Shown one piece after another: positions 22,235-31,950 of a stretch of 64,000 bases of DNA. The translations under genes were made by a program, and so were the position numbers. Numbering within the stretch: position 1 is the stretch's first letter; the number at the start of each line of letters is the position of its first letter. Source of the DNA: Pyropia yezoensis (lineage: Eukaryota; Rhodophyta; Bangiophyceae; Bangiales; Bangiaceae); contig CM020620.1 in the NCBI GenBank assembly GCA_009829735.1, positions 17,442,354 to 17,506,353 of the forward strand, given 5' to 3'. The notes beneath the pieces are model-generated. The model was not told the origin of the DNA. It saw only the letters and a program-made list of their open reading frames with translations, and did no database searches.

Positions 22235-22454
22235 TGTTGCATGGAACGTTGTCTTTATGGCACTGGCCCCCTCGGCCCTACGCCGTCGCCCTTATGTAGG
22301 CGCCAGCGCACCATAATCCTGACCCGATCGTACACAACGATCGGAGCAGACGGACCTACCGGTCCTCGGCGGACACGCTGTCACACCGCTAAATCTCCCC
22401 GCGCATAAGTCCGCATTCCGGGGCAAGCCCGGCCGTAAGACCTGGGCTCCAACA
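22235..22454 (-). repeat. 5' LTR of the Copia element
   Basis: 220 bp, matching 4390-4609 with about four differences. It is followed directly by the right copy of the 63-bp flanking repeat. Confidence 0.92.
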
Positions 22455-22517
22455 AAAGTGGCCGTTTATTCAGATGGCTGCACGCGGGTGCAGCTCCCTC
22501 CCCCTCCCCCCGCACCC
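22455..22517. repeat. right copy of the 63-bp direct repeat flanking Copia
   Basis: It matches 4327-4389 with one visible difference. It includes the small inverted repeat CTGCACGCGGGTGCAG. Confidence 0.85.
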
Positions 22518-23125
22518 CGCCGAGTCCCTACCGCTCACTGGGTCCAGAACTTCTCCAAGCTCCTCCCCCACCCCCGGCGCTGCGGTCCCGACGCCCAAGA
22601 CCCCCCGACCCCTCCCCCGACTGGTCGGCCGCGGCGACCACTCCTCCCGCCCCGTGGGCGCCGTCTGCAGCGCCGGTGGGCGCCCCAACGCCGCTGCCGC
22701 CGCCACTCCCGCCGCCGCCGCCGCGGCCGCCGTCGCCGCCCCCGCGGTCGCCGCCGCTCCCGCCGCCGATGCGTCCATCCCCGTCCGAGCCCCACCCCCT
22801 GCTGACATGCGGGCATCGACCATCCGTTCATCTCCCGCGGCCGCCGCGCCCCTATCCCCCCCACGCCGGCGGCTGGCTGCCGGTTCCGACCGCTCGGCAA
22901 GCACCTCCCGCGAGAGCACCCGACCGCGCAGGTGCGGAGCGACGCCCGGCAGGGCAGCTCTGCCATGATCGCCGTCGTCGCCCGCCCGCCGTCCGCCCGC
23001 GCCGTGCCCTCGACGTCGCCCGACACGTCGCTGCCGTCGTCGTCGCCACCGTCGCCGCCGCCGCCACCGCCACCGCCGGCCGCCAAGACGGGCACCGCCG
23101 TCAACGCGGCCGCCACCCTCCGCCA
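22518..23125. other. GC-rich triplet DNA below the channel-like gene
   Basis: CCG/GCC triplets dominate, and open frames on both strands encode Ala, Pro or Arg runs. This is probably the 3' flank of the gene at 23126-25656. No separate gene is supported. Confidence 0.45.
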
Positions 23126-25656
23126 TCAGCGCCTCGGCGTCTTCGCCCCCGCCGACTCGCGCAACGCGCTTCTCCTGCCAAACATTAACAGCAGCGGCCC
23201 GACCACGAGAGAGTAGACACTGATACCAAGAAAATTGCCGCCGTACCCAATCAACTGTCTCAAAGAAATGTGGTGCGAAAGAAGCACAGGAAAAAGACAT
23301 GTGGAGAGAGAGAAGGCAGTCGGGCCAAGAGACCACGACGACATGAGGGACAAGCGTCAGGCCTCCATCCCAGCCGGACCGTCCACAAGTCCCAGGCAGG
23401 ATCTTACCCACCTCCCCCGAATGATGCACTCCTCGCTACACCCTGCCCCCGCAGCGTGAAATGAACAGGTGATGTTCATGCCACCGGGCGTGTCTCGTCG
23501 CCCATCTTCCTCCGCCTCTCTACCAGTACTACATACAAGCCGCCCGCGCTGTGCGCCCGTCCCGATTGTCGCTGGACACTGGATTCTAGTGCCACGGTCG
23601 TGGCACACAACCAGGTGCCACCGCCAGTCGGCCTTGGCTAGCCGTGGCACCCACTCAGGGTACCTCATCGGGCCGTAGCCGGTGGCAGTGGCCGAGCGCC
23701 ATCTCACACAGCGTACCTGCTCGAGGATCATCGGCACGGTGTATGAGGGGCGCGTGGAGTAGTGCTCCACCGTATAAGAGGAGAAGGCGATACTGATATG
23801 GAAGAAGTTCTTACCTGATTCCCGCCAATGCAGCCGCGGGTACACCTCCGCCTTGGCAAGGTAACGCTCCTTACTGAAGCGGACACGGTAGACGCCTTTG
23901 GGGGTCTCGACAGTGCGCTTGGATAGGTAGATCTTGGTGAAGCTGTTGGCGGTGATGTGGCTCAGCGGCACCGACATGATGGACTCATGGTCGTGAGCTC
24001 CTTTTGCGTCCGCGTCCGACAGGCGGTTGAGCACGTGCACGTCAATCCCCGGGTCGTAGTTGACGAGCAGCGTGACAGGCTCTATGTCCGGGTTGACCGC
24101 CGTACAGCTAGTGCCGTCCCAGTCGTAGCGGGAGGGCTCCTCCCCGTGGGGCGCCAGGAAAAAGAGGCCGCTAGAAAAGACCGTGTTGCACAGCTGCCGG
24201 GAGGACAGGTTGGCTATCGCCGCGGTCGTGATAGTGGTGCCGGCCAGCGCCCCCGGCGCAACGCGCAGCGCCTCTGTGCGTTGCAGCTGTGTCAGGTCTG
24301 TGGGATTGCTGAGCAGCTGGCGCAGCTGCACCGCGGCCTCTTCCTCGATGTTTCTGGGGGTAACCATGGACCCTGCAAAGGGCGCGTACGAGTCGAAGTA
24401 CAACTGGACGTTGTGCGCTTGCTTACCTCGGATGTCTCTCCGCGGTGGAGGACCAGCTCGTCCGCCACACTCTCGAAGCAGTAGACGCAGTCATAGGCGA
24501 AGTCGCCCTGGCGCCGCGTCGACAGGACGCCCTCAGCGTCGCTGCAGTTGATAGGACCCCTGGAAAGCTCTCGCAGAAGCCCCACATCAATGGGGTCATA
24601 CTCAATGGCGCGCGGCGCAAAGGCCTCGACGCCCGGCGGTAGCCGCACGTAGGAGACGCCAAAGAGCGGCGGCCCCGTAAATTTTTTCGTCCGCAGCCTT
24701 TTGGAAAAGGCGGGCACCTCGACACAAAAGCTCATCCGCGGAACGGGCAGCTCCTCCACGTCCTCAAAACGAACCGTCGTGATGGGAGACTTTTGGTCGG
24801 TGAGAAAGTAGCGGACGAGCAGCCCAGCGAGCACAATGCACGTGACGGTCGCGAGGGCGAGGGGGCCGAGCATCACCCACAGCCGCTTCTCCCTGTGGCT
24901 CACGACCCCATCAACGTTGCGGTCGACCCAGCGGGCGTACCACGGCAGCGCCGCGTGGGCGGCAGCGGCCTCGCAGGCCGCCTCCTCGGCCGACATCGCG
25001 AGCGCCCCTTCCATCGGGTGGCGCGCCGCTGCGAGGCCATCCAGCGTGGCGGCCTCGTCCGCCGCGGCCAGCGTCGTGTCCAGCGACCGCCGCACGCCTG
25101 TTCGCTGATCGTCGAGCATTCGGGACACGCCGGAGAGGCCCCACGCGCGTGCACGCGCGGCCGCGTCACCCAGCTTGGCCAGGCCCGCGATGAGGGCCTC
25201 CAAGTCGCGCTTCCTCGCCAGTTCCCGGCTGTACCCGTCGGGGTCCCGCGCGAGAAGCGCCGCCTGGAGCCGCCCGCGGCTTGCCTCGAGCGCCCGAGCC
25301 TCAAGGTGGCGGCGGACTACGCTCTCCTGCGGTTCGCTGTCAGATGGGCCCGACGTGCGGCGCCACCAGCCGCTGCAGCCCCCGCCTCCGCCGCAGAAAA
25401 CAGCCTCGAAGGCGGCGGTGGAGCGGCGGCGGCCACCTGCCACGTCAGTTTCAGCGTCGCTGTCGACGCGGCGGAACTTCTGCTCGCCGTCCCTGTCGGC
25501 CAAGGCGACGCCCACGGAGGACGAGCTGGCGGTGGTGCCGTCGGGGAAGCAGCGCCCCCCCTCACGGCTGCTGCCCGTGCATTGCGGTACCGAAGCCGTC
25601 GAAAGATCGTTGGGGAGCAGGCTCCCTGTGGGGGGGGGCGGCGTCGAGTGGCGCAT
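23126..25656 (-). CDS. DEG/ENaC-like two-pass membrane protein with EF-hand-like loop
   Basis: I read three exons: 25656-24427, 24403-23717 and 23254-23126, all phase 0, giving 681 residues. The start is the first ATG (MRHSTPPPP). Intron 1 is only 23 nt (GTAAGC to TCCAG); intron 2 is 462 nt (GTACGC to GACAG). Residues 245-256 are a canonical EF-hand loop, DRNVDGVVSHRE. Membrane segment 1 is about 259-284. Next comes LPVPRMSFCVEVPAF, resembling the FPAVTICN motif of DEG/ENaC channels. A large Cys-containing extracellular part follows. The end reads YTVPMILEQLIGYGG and then FLGISVYSLVVGPLLLMF, like the pre-pore GG and GxS filter of that family. An amiloride-sensitive-type cation channel is my inference. 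The sequence is divergent, and the 23-nt gap could be an assembly indel. Confidence 0.6.
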
Positions 25657-27948
25657 CACGACGCCGTGAGGAAGGCGCCCGACCGATCAATGCCAAGTGG
25701 GCGCACGGCGTGGTCGGCGGTAGAGATAGGGGGGTGGGGACCACCTGGAGTGGGTCGGGGCGGTCACCGTGCCGGGAGGAGGGATCGTAGCGGCCAGAGC
25801 CGGGAATCACGTAACCCCATGGCCGAGGAGGGCAGGGGCCCCCATGTGAAGTCTATGGGGCACACAACGTCCGAGCGCTGGACGGGCCGCCTGTGGGGCA
25901 CGCGTGGCCGCAATCCAACGCACCACCCCGGGCCCAACGCACCTCCCCAGCGCCAACGCACGACCCCTCCAGCAATGCTACCTGTGGGATCATCCCATGA
26001 TGGAGGGCCGGACCCCACCACACCCAGAGGGCCCCGCCCCGCTGCCGGCTTTCTTTCGCGCAGGGACAAGCGCGGGATTCAGTCGACAGGCGGATGTGCT
26101 GGAGAGGAGCCAGTCTGGCGCTTGACATGGCGTATCGGCCCCAGCACTTCTATCCCTTCTGGGCATCGTAACAACGGACTGTTTTTCATCGAATTTTCAT
26201 CAGGACGTACCCACCTACGTGCCCAACTGACAAGGGCCTCTAATGTAACGTTACGCAGCGAAATCGCATATTGTTATAACGTAGCGACAGCCAATCAAAT
26301 AAAGCCCTATGAGACCTCCGTCGGTCCGTTCCTATTCGGAGTGACCAAAACAAAAGGTTTTGCTCACACCGATAATCAACTGACTATCGGACGCGTGGTG
26401 TATCGCGCGTCTAATTGGCTGAAGTGATTTTGAAATTGAGACAAAAGGTAAGTAGACTTAGGTACCAAAAATCAATACATGGCTTTCTTTTTTTCTCCCC
26501 GTGAGTCCACGTGGGGGCTCGCGTACGATGCACACACGGGTTTCTTTGTTTTGGTTAGGGAAGCTTTTGATCATTGATTTGCGCTCTGTGGGCTACAGGA
26601 AAAGCTTTAAAGTTTTCGAACGATCTTGCTCGCCCAGGAAGGAGGCAGTGGAGCGAACGGCGTCCTCTCGCATGACTGCGGTCGTCGGACATCCAGAAGC
26701 TGCACTATTGATGGCTCTATCGGTGGCGATGTACTATGGTGGAGAGGGAACGCCGGGGGGGGTAAGGCGATGGCACCACCTTGAACTGAATGGGGTTTGC
26801 GAAGGGCTGCGTGGCGAGGCGTCCTTGCGTAGGTCTCTCATGTGAGCCGGGAAGAACAGCGCGAGAAAGGAGATCGTGCGGGATGGTGGAAAGGTCTCTT
26901 GCAATATAATAATGGGCGGGTCATTGAGGGGAGCGGGGGCGCAGGGTGCGGAGGAGAAGGTCGCGGCTGTCCAGCGACCTGCCCCCCCTACTGCACGCAA
27001 TGAAGCCAAACGGAAGGAAGGGCAGAGGGCTGCCGAAAGCGCCGACGGCGCTCCCTCCGCCCCTTCAAGTGCGCGTCCGCGACGGAGGTCGATTGCCACC
27101 CCCGCCGCTGCCGAGGGGCCTGTAGCATAATACATAATCACCGATCGGCTTACCTCAAAGGGAGCGCGCCATTCCACTTACTTCTCAAAGGGCCCGGGTT
27201 TGATTCCGACTCTCCGATATCTACTTTTTCGTTATTCCACAGAGCCTGCGCTGCCGGGTGCGACGGGGGCGTGAGCGCCGGTGTCCGCCTCCGGCAGCAG
27301 GCAAGGGCCTCGACGCGGCCGGCGGGGCGACAGCGGCGTTCGCGGACGCACTAACAAATGTAGTAGGGAGTGGCGGCGGCCCCATGGACGGTGACTCGCC
27401 CCCGTCCGCGGCAGTGACTCCTCCCCATCAGCGGCGGTGACCGCGGCCTTTCGGCCGGCGTTGCTGCCAATGCCCCCGCGGCCACGCGCGCCGCCGCCAG
27501 TGTGGGTGGCGCGGACCAGGTGGAGGCTTGCATCGACGCGGGGGCTGCGGCAGTGGTGTTCGCCGCCGCCGCGGTGGGGACAGGCGGCAGTTGCGGGGAC
27601 GGTAGCGGAGGCGTCGTCGGCGGCTGGTCCGGCGACGACGGCCGTCGGCAGCGGTGGCCATGCTGGGGAGGGGAGGGGGGGGCTCTGGGCATGACGCGTG
27701 GTGCAAATGGTGATGGCGTTAATATGATGGGGGAGCCTGGATGCGCGACGGGACGAGGTATGGGGGCAGCCCCAGGGACGGAAGGGTGAAGTAAGGGGCG
27801 CAGCGACCACCAGAAACCTCCCCCTGGGCAAATGATGTTTCACTCGCTACAGTACATGCGGGGCGGGGGAGCTGGGGCAGCGTGCTGCTACGCCTGGTAC
27901 GGATGAGACACGAACTCGTCGGAGTTTTGAGCAGAACACCAGCTGGGC
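25657..27948. other. intergenic region
   Basis: From 26120 to 26620 the DNA is less GC-rich, with no domain-bearing frame. From 27230 to 27680 it is triplet-rich and gives low-complexity frames on both strands. The part just above 25656 would hold the promoter of the channel-like gene, but I see no clear TATA box. No gene is supported. Confidence 0.45.
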
Positions 27949-28509
27949 TCACTCTCCCTCCTGTACTGCACTCAGAACCATATCCACCGTCTTCTCAATG
28001 GCCTTCACATCGTCCTCGGCGGTGAGACACCGACACACAGCCCTCGCCTGGTCGGCAACCCCAACCCCCTCAAACTCTCCGGAAATAGTCGTGTTGGCCA
28101 TGAGCGAGGTGATGTCGGACACGTCCATGTGTGCGTTTTCAAATGGAGTCACCACGCCGTGCGCCCGTCGGCGCACCTCCGCAATGGCCTCCGGCGGAAG
28201 CACGTTAACCTTGAGCAAGCAGTTCGCGAGCTGCTCCGCGGGCATTGCGCGCCTTTCCTCGACGATGATTCTCGCCGCGTCCATTAAATGGGCGTGGCCG
28301 CCGACAAGCAAGCCTCCACCACGTGGCACACGGGGCGGCGGGGCACCCGAGGCTACCAACCCTTCAAGGTTCCCAACCACGCGTTGTAGCAAGTGAAGCT
28401 TGTGACGGCGCTTCAAAGCTGCTATGACGCCGGCGTCCAGACGTCGTGCCATGTACGGATCAAGAGTATCGCCCCAAGCATACCTCGCGGATACTAAACA
28501 AAGGTACAT
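27949..28509 (-). pseudogene. pogo-like transposase, C-terminal fragment
   Basis: RRLDAGVIAALKRRHKLHLLQRVV matches the segment around the third catalytic acidic residue of DDE_1 (pogo/Tigger/jerky) transposases, usually written as LDAGII..K..Y. After it comes the helical tail with SDITSLMANTTISGEFEG. The N-terminal DNA-binding part and the first two catalytic residues are absent, so it is a truncated copy. It differs in sequence from the pogo-like copy at 53163-54959, suggesting another family. Confidence 0.65.
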
Positions 28510-28587
28510 GAAGAGCTTTCGACGGAAATCGAAAACTCGTCTGGTATCTGCGCGGTATCAACCGTTCAAGTCAAGAGAACCTATGTA

Positions 28588-28657
28588 TTGCAGTACCCCG
28601 AATTTTGTCTCATGGCGACAATATTGCAGTACCCCGAATTTTGTTTCATGGAAACAA
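28588..28657 (+). repeat. doubled terminal repeat of the MITE-like element
   Basis: Two 34-bp copies start at 28588 and 28624, both beginning TTGCAGTACCCCGAATTTTG and both preceded by TA. The outer copy is identical to the right end. The inner one differs at a few bases. Confidence 0.8.
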
Positions 28658-28941
28658 GAGCAACAGCGTGACAACAAGGCCATGAGCCAACCGCGTGCTG
28701 GGAGCTCGCAGCGGACCAATAGCGTGCTGTGGGGCTTTCCTTTTGATCAAGCGATGATTGGCTGCGGTCGCGGCGGCGTAGCAATGCGGTTGACCGTATT
28801 GTAACCCTAGTTTAGGGGGGGCTACTTCTAACCCTTAACTTTCAATTTGGGAGTCCGTACTGGTCACGGTATCTATAAGTTACGTATGACCAGAGGGACT
28901 TGCATCTTGGGGTGAAGGGTAGTTAGTAGTGTCACCGAGGG

Positions 28942-28948
28942 TATATAA
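28942..28948 (+). promoter_or_regulatory. TATA box of the gypsy B LTR
   Basis: TATATAA lies 12 bases before a perfect hairpin. It is also present in the 3' LTR. The expected transcription start is about 25-30 bases further, around the hairpin. Confidence 0.65.
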
Positions 28949-28953
28949 CGAGG

Positions 28954-28979
28954 GGCCGGCGGCGAATCCACCGCCGGCC
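28954..28979 (+). promoter_or_regulatory. GC hairpin at the expected transcript start
   Basis: The arms GGCCGGCGG and CCGCCGGCC pair perfectly over 9 bp around an 8-base loop, directly before the ATG of the small LTR frame. It is identical in the 3' LTR and nearly so in the solo LTR. Confidence 0.6.
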
Positions 28980-29093
28980 ATGGTAGAACAACAAACCCCT
29001 CCCATTTGGGCTCCCATCTTGGTCCCGTGGCTTGCGCTCCAAGGACAGCAACCTTGGCCTCCCGGTGACGTTGATGCCGATCCCCCTTGGTGA
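28980..29093 (+). CDS. 37-codon upstream frame in the gypsy B LTR
   Basis: ATG directly follows the hairpin. The peptide begins MVEQQTPPIWAPILVPW and is rich in Pro, Trp and Gln. An identical frame sits at 49088-49201 in the 3' LTR. It precedes gag by about 260 bases and may affect gag translation or simply be chance. No known family. Confidence 0.35.
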   Translation: MVEQQTPPIWAPILVPWLALQGQQPWPPGDVDADPPW

Positions 29094-29139
29094 GTGTTCC
29101 CTGAGAGTGGACGTGCAGCGGATACCTATTGTGCTACAT

Positions 29140-29156
29140 TGGTGGAGCAGCAGGGG
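29140..29156 (+). other. primer-binding site of gypsy B
   Basis: TGGTGGAGCAGCAGGGG begins one base after the LTR. It is the same site as in A1 and A2, although the LTRs of the families differ. Confidence 0.75.
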
Positions 29157-29356
29157 ACGGGTTTCCGTGACCCTTGTGGTGACGCCGTCTTCGGCCCTGG
29201 CACACGGATAGGGATCCAGTCCTTTTCTTGTACTCGTGGTGCTGCGATCTGTTTGATTGTGGTTGCGTTTGACTTCGATCTACTGTTACTCTCCCCCAAC
29301 TACCCCCTCGCTCTCTTATTCGTGGTGACTGTTACGTCGGTTGACTGATTGTGACT

Positions 29357-31453
29357 ATGTCTACCCAAAAGACTGGGAACGTTCAAGATGACGGATCGGC
29401 GTCGACGCCGACCCCGGGGCTGAACCCGGGAACCGGGATCGGTAACCCGATCGACAACAGTGAGACGCCGATGCTCTCCGGTGCCGGATCGACGTTTGGT
29501 ACGGCACGGACGGCCGGGGGCGGCGGACCGCCGCAACTGTCCTCTACTGACCTCACGCCGCCGCCACCTTCACCAGGGGGCTCCCTGATGGCATCATTGG
29601 CTCGCATCGAGGCCCGGTTCACCGGACTCGACGCCCGTCAAGAGCGTACGGAGGACGCAATGGCTGTGCTGATGTCAGCACGCCACACGACGGTTACCCG
29701 TCGTGTTCCTCCCACACCGGTACGGTTCGAACCGGCCGGACTACTTTCGGAACCCACCAGGGTCGACCCCGGTGTTGCTACTCCTGAACAACCCCCGGAC
29801 ACGGCGGGTTATGGATCCGACTCGTCGGCTGAGTTGGAACGTAGCCATACGGAGCGCTACGCTCGGAGCGCCCAGAGCGGTCTCCGCGGACATGGTCCGG
29901 CGGATACTTTCGCCGAAACAGAGTCGGCGATGGGGGGAGGCGGTACCGTCTCGCAGTATCGCATCGGCGACGGAAGCCAGGCAACTCGGGTACCCGAGGC
30001 GCCGACGCCGGAAGTTCCAGCGTCACTGGTGCAAGCGATGACAGCGCAGGTTACTGCGAGCTTACTGAAGCGGATGGAGTCCGATGAGTTTACTCATCAA
30101 TTGGCCAAGCGACTGGATATCCAGGACGCGGACACGGAAATCGTCAACGAAGTCTTCAGGTCGGTACTGACTCCTGAACGTTATCGCTTGGAGGACCGAT
30201 CCACTACCGTATCGGAATCGATGCATACGACCTCACACCGAGCGATCCGCTCTATTCAGACCCTTATGAAGGGAGTCCCCATGTTCGGGGTCCCGAACGG
30301 ACGCCCGTTGGCAGTCATTGGCTTCTTGACTAGCTTCAAGGCAGCCGCAGACAAGGCACTCGTCAACGAGGGACTGGCGCTGGAGATCCTCCCGTTCTTT
30401 GTTAATGAACGGGTCCGAGGCATCCTCCGCCAAGCATCCCCGATGCCGGGAATGAGGGTCGCCGCCACCCCCATGGATTACCGTGGTATACTGAAGGAGC
30501 TGGTAAGCAGCTACCTCAGTGAGGACAAGTGCGAAGACCACTATCGGGCCCTTCGCACCGCCACCGCCCAGTCCTGGGAGGATGAGGAGATGTTTGGACG
30601 CCGGATCCAAGAGCTCGACTACGAGCTGGGAAAGCTTCTCGTCGAAGGGTAGCTACGGGCTATCCTGTTCGCAGGAGTACCTAATTTTGTGCGGATATCT
30701 GCACGGGGAGCCAATACGGCTCGGACGAACTTCAGTCGACTGATGCATATGTGCAAGTCCCTAGGGGACGCCTACCGGGTGCTACACCCGGAATCTGCCT
30801 TGGCCCCGAAACCCAAGGGTGAGGGAGGCAAACCCAGTCTTACCCCGGTACCGAGGCAAGAGAAGGTAGAACGTAAGGCTGCACCAGTACTGGTGGCAAC
30901 CGAGTATGCCCCTAAGGGTGAGGATAAACCTCTAGTCGACCAACAGGGCCACCTGTTGCTCCCGGCGACGCCGGTGATTGATGAGCATGGTACGGTAGCG
31001 TACATCGCCGCGGCTGGGACCCAGTTCCAGGTCAACGAGGGAGCGGGCCGACGCGTCCCGTATGTGCGGACTACGGGGTATGCCCCGGTTACTGGTAACA
31101 CTCGGCAACCCCTGCCGACATGGGCAGTGCGTACGGAGGCACCTCCGCACATCGCTGGTAGAACCAACCGGCTGAAGGAGTCCATGTTCCGGTTGGCCCC
31201 GGGACCCAAGGCCTACCAAGGGGCAGGCACTCGGGCGCCCGAGGCAGGTAACCGGACCTATGGAGCCAACCCGACGCGGACGCCCGGGACGGCCTGCACG
31301 TCCGGATGTATGTTGTGCGGAGACCCCCAACACTGGGTGTGGTCATGCCCGCTCATCCCGGAGGAGTCTCGACGGGCAGCGACGCAACGCAAGGCATCTT
31401 TTGGGGGGTATCCCGCCAGAGCTCCGGCACCGGGTAGGCAGCAAGCTCCATGA
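29357..31453 (+). CDS. gag region of gypsy B
   Basis: The start is ATG at 29357 (MSTQKTGNVQDDG). The N-terminal part is Pro/Gly/Thr-rich, then there is a helical segment (LARIEARFTGLDARQERTED), a capsid-like core (GFLTSFKAAADKAL, YRGILKELVSSYLSEDK) and a C-terminal CCHC knuckle, CMLCGDPQHWVWSC. The overall plan is like gag of family A but the sequence is strongly diverged. It is broken. Confidence 0.8.
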
Positions 31454-31682
31454 GGAGTACTGGCAGTCGAGGAGGCACCTCCTCTCCCGGATATCCCGGA
31501 AGATAGTACCCGACCGAGTACGGGAAACGAGTAAGAGGAAAAACTACACGGGGTCGCTGGGGTAACCCTAGCAAGCCACCCCGTGTGGCAGTATTGTGAC
31601 TGTCACGTATTACGGACCTGGCGATCGATGCTGTAAGGATTTGGGGTGAAAACCCCATATCTGGCCCAAGATGTCAAGGATT

Positions 31683-31769
31683 CAACCCGTGGCGCAGTGG
31701 TCCACGAGCGCCTGGTTAACATATGTTCCATGGCGTGGGTTCGATTCCGGGCATCCAACATCGATTTTT
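31683..31769 (+). ncRNA. tRNA-like RNA polymerase III unit inside gypsy B
   Basis: TGGCGCAGTGG (31690-31700) fits the A box and GGTTCGATTCC (31738-31748) fits the B box, with starts 48 bp apart. GCGC/GCGC can form a D stem. CATCCA follows the B box and TTTTT (31765-31769) is a polymerase III terminator. The acceptor and T stems do not pair well, so this is not a standard tRNA. It could be a decayed tRNA, a SINE-like scrap or a functional leader within the element. Confidence 0.4.
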
Positions 31770-31950
31770 CCGGCGATTTCAAGGTGACTTCTGCTACACC
31801 CCGGACTGCCGCGGGGAAAGCCCCAAGGAGAGCGCGGTTGAGCCGACGCCGCATCGACTCTGGGTACACCTTCCGGCCCCGACGACACGGCGTCAGGGGA
31901 TTGATGCCCATCCACCAAGGCTGGGAAGAGAGGACGGGAAGCCCCGTCAC

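Larger units (their letters stand above)
4390..22454 (-). mobile_element. Ty1/Copia retrotransposon, split by gypsy A1 (element D)
   Basis: Two 220-bp LTRs (4390-4609 and 22235-22454) start TGTTG and end CAACA on the minus strand, with about four differences between them. Inside are a tRNA-derived primer site, one gag-pol region in the Copia order (gag, protease, integrase, RT, RNase H) and a G-rich polypurine tract. Gypsy A1 sits inside the RNase H region, so the Copia sequence resumes at 4919 and below. Without A1 the element is about 4.9 kb. It is moderately young but broken (at least one break in pol besides the insertion). Confidence 0.93.
28777..29138 (+). repeat. 5' LTR of gypsy B
   Basis: 362 bp, ending GTGCTACA next to the primer site. 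It contains a TATA box, a 9-bp hairpin and a 37-codon frame. The same order appears in the 3' LTR and in the solo LTR at 51741-52103. Confidence 0.93.

Noticed and set aside
24793-26427. 544-codon plus-strand open frame opposite the channel-like gene
   Set aside because: It is a GC-driven shadow of the minus-strand exon and the flank. It is low in complexity, has no domain, and the minus strand has clear membrane, EF-hand and splice features.
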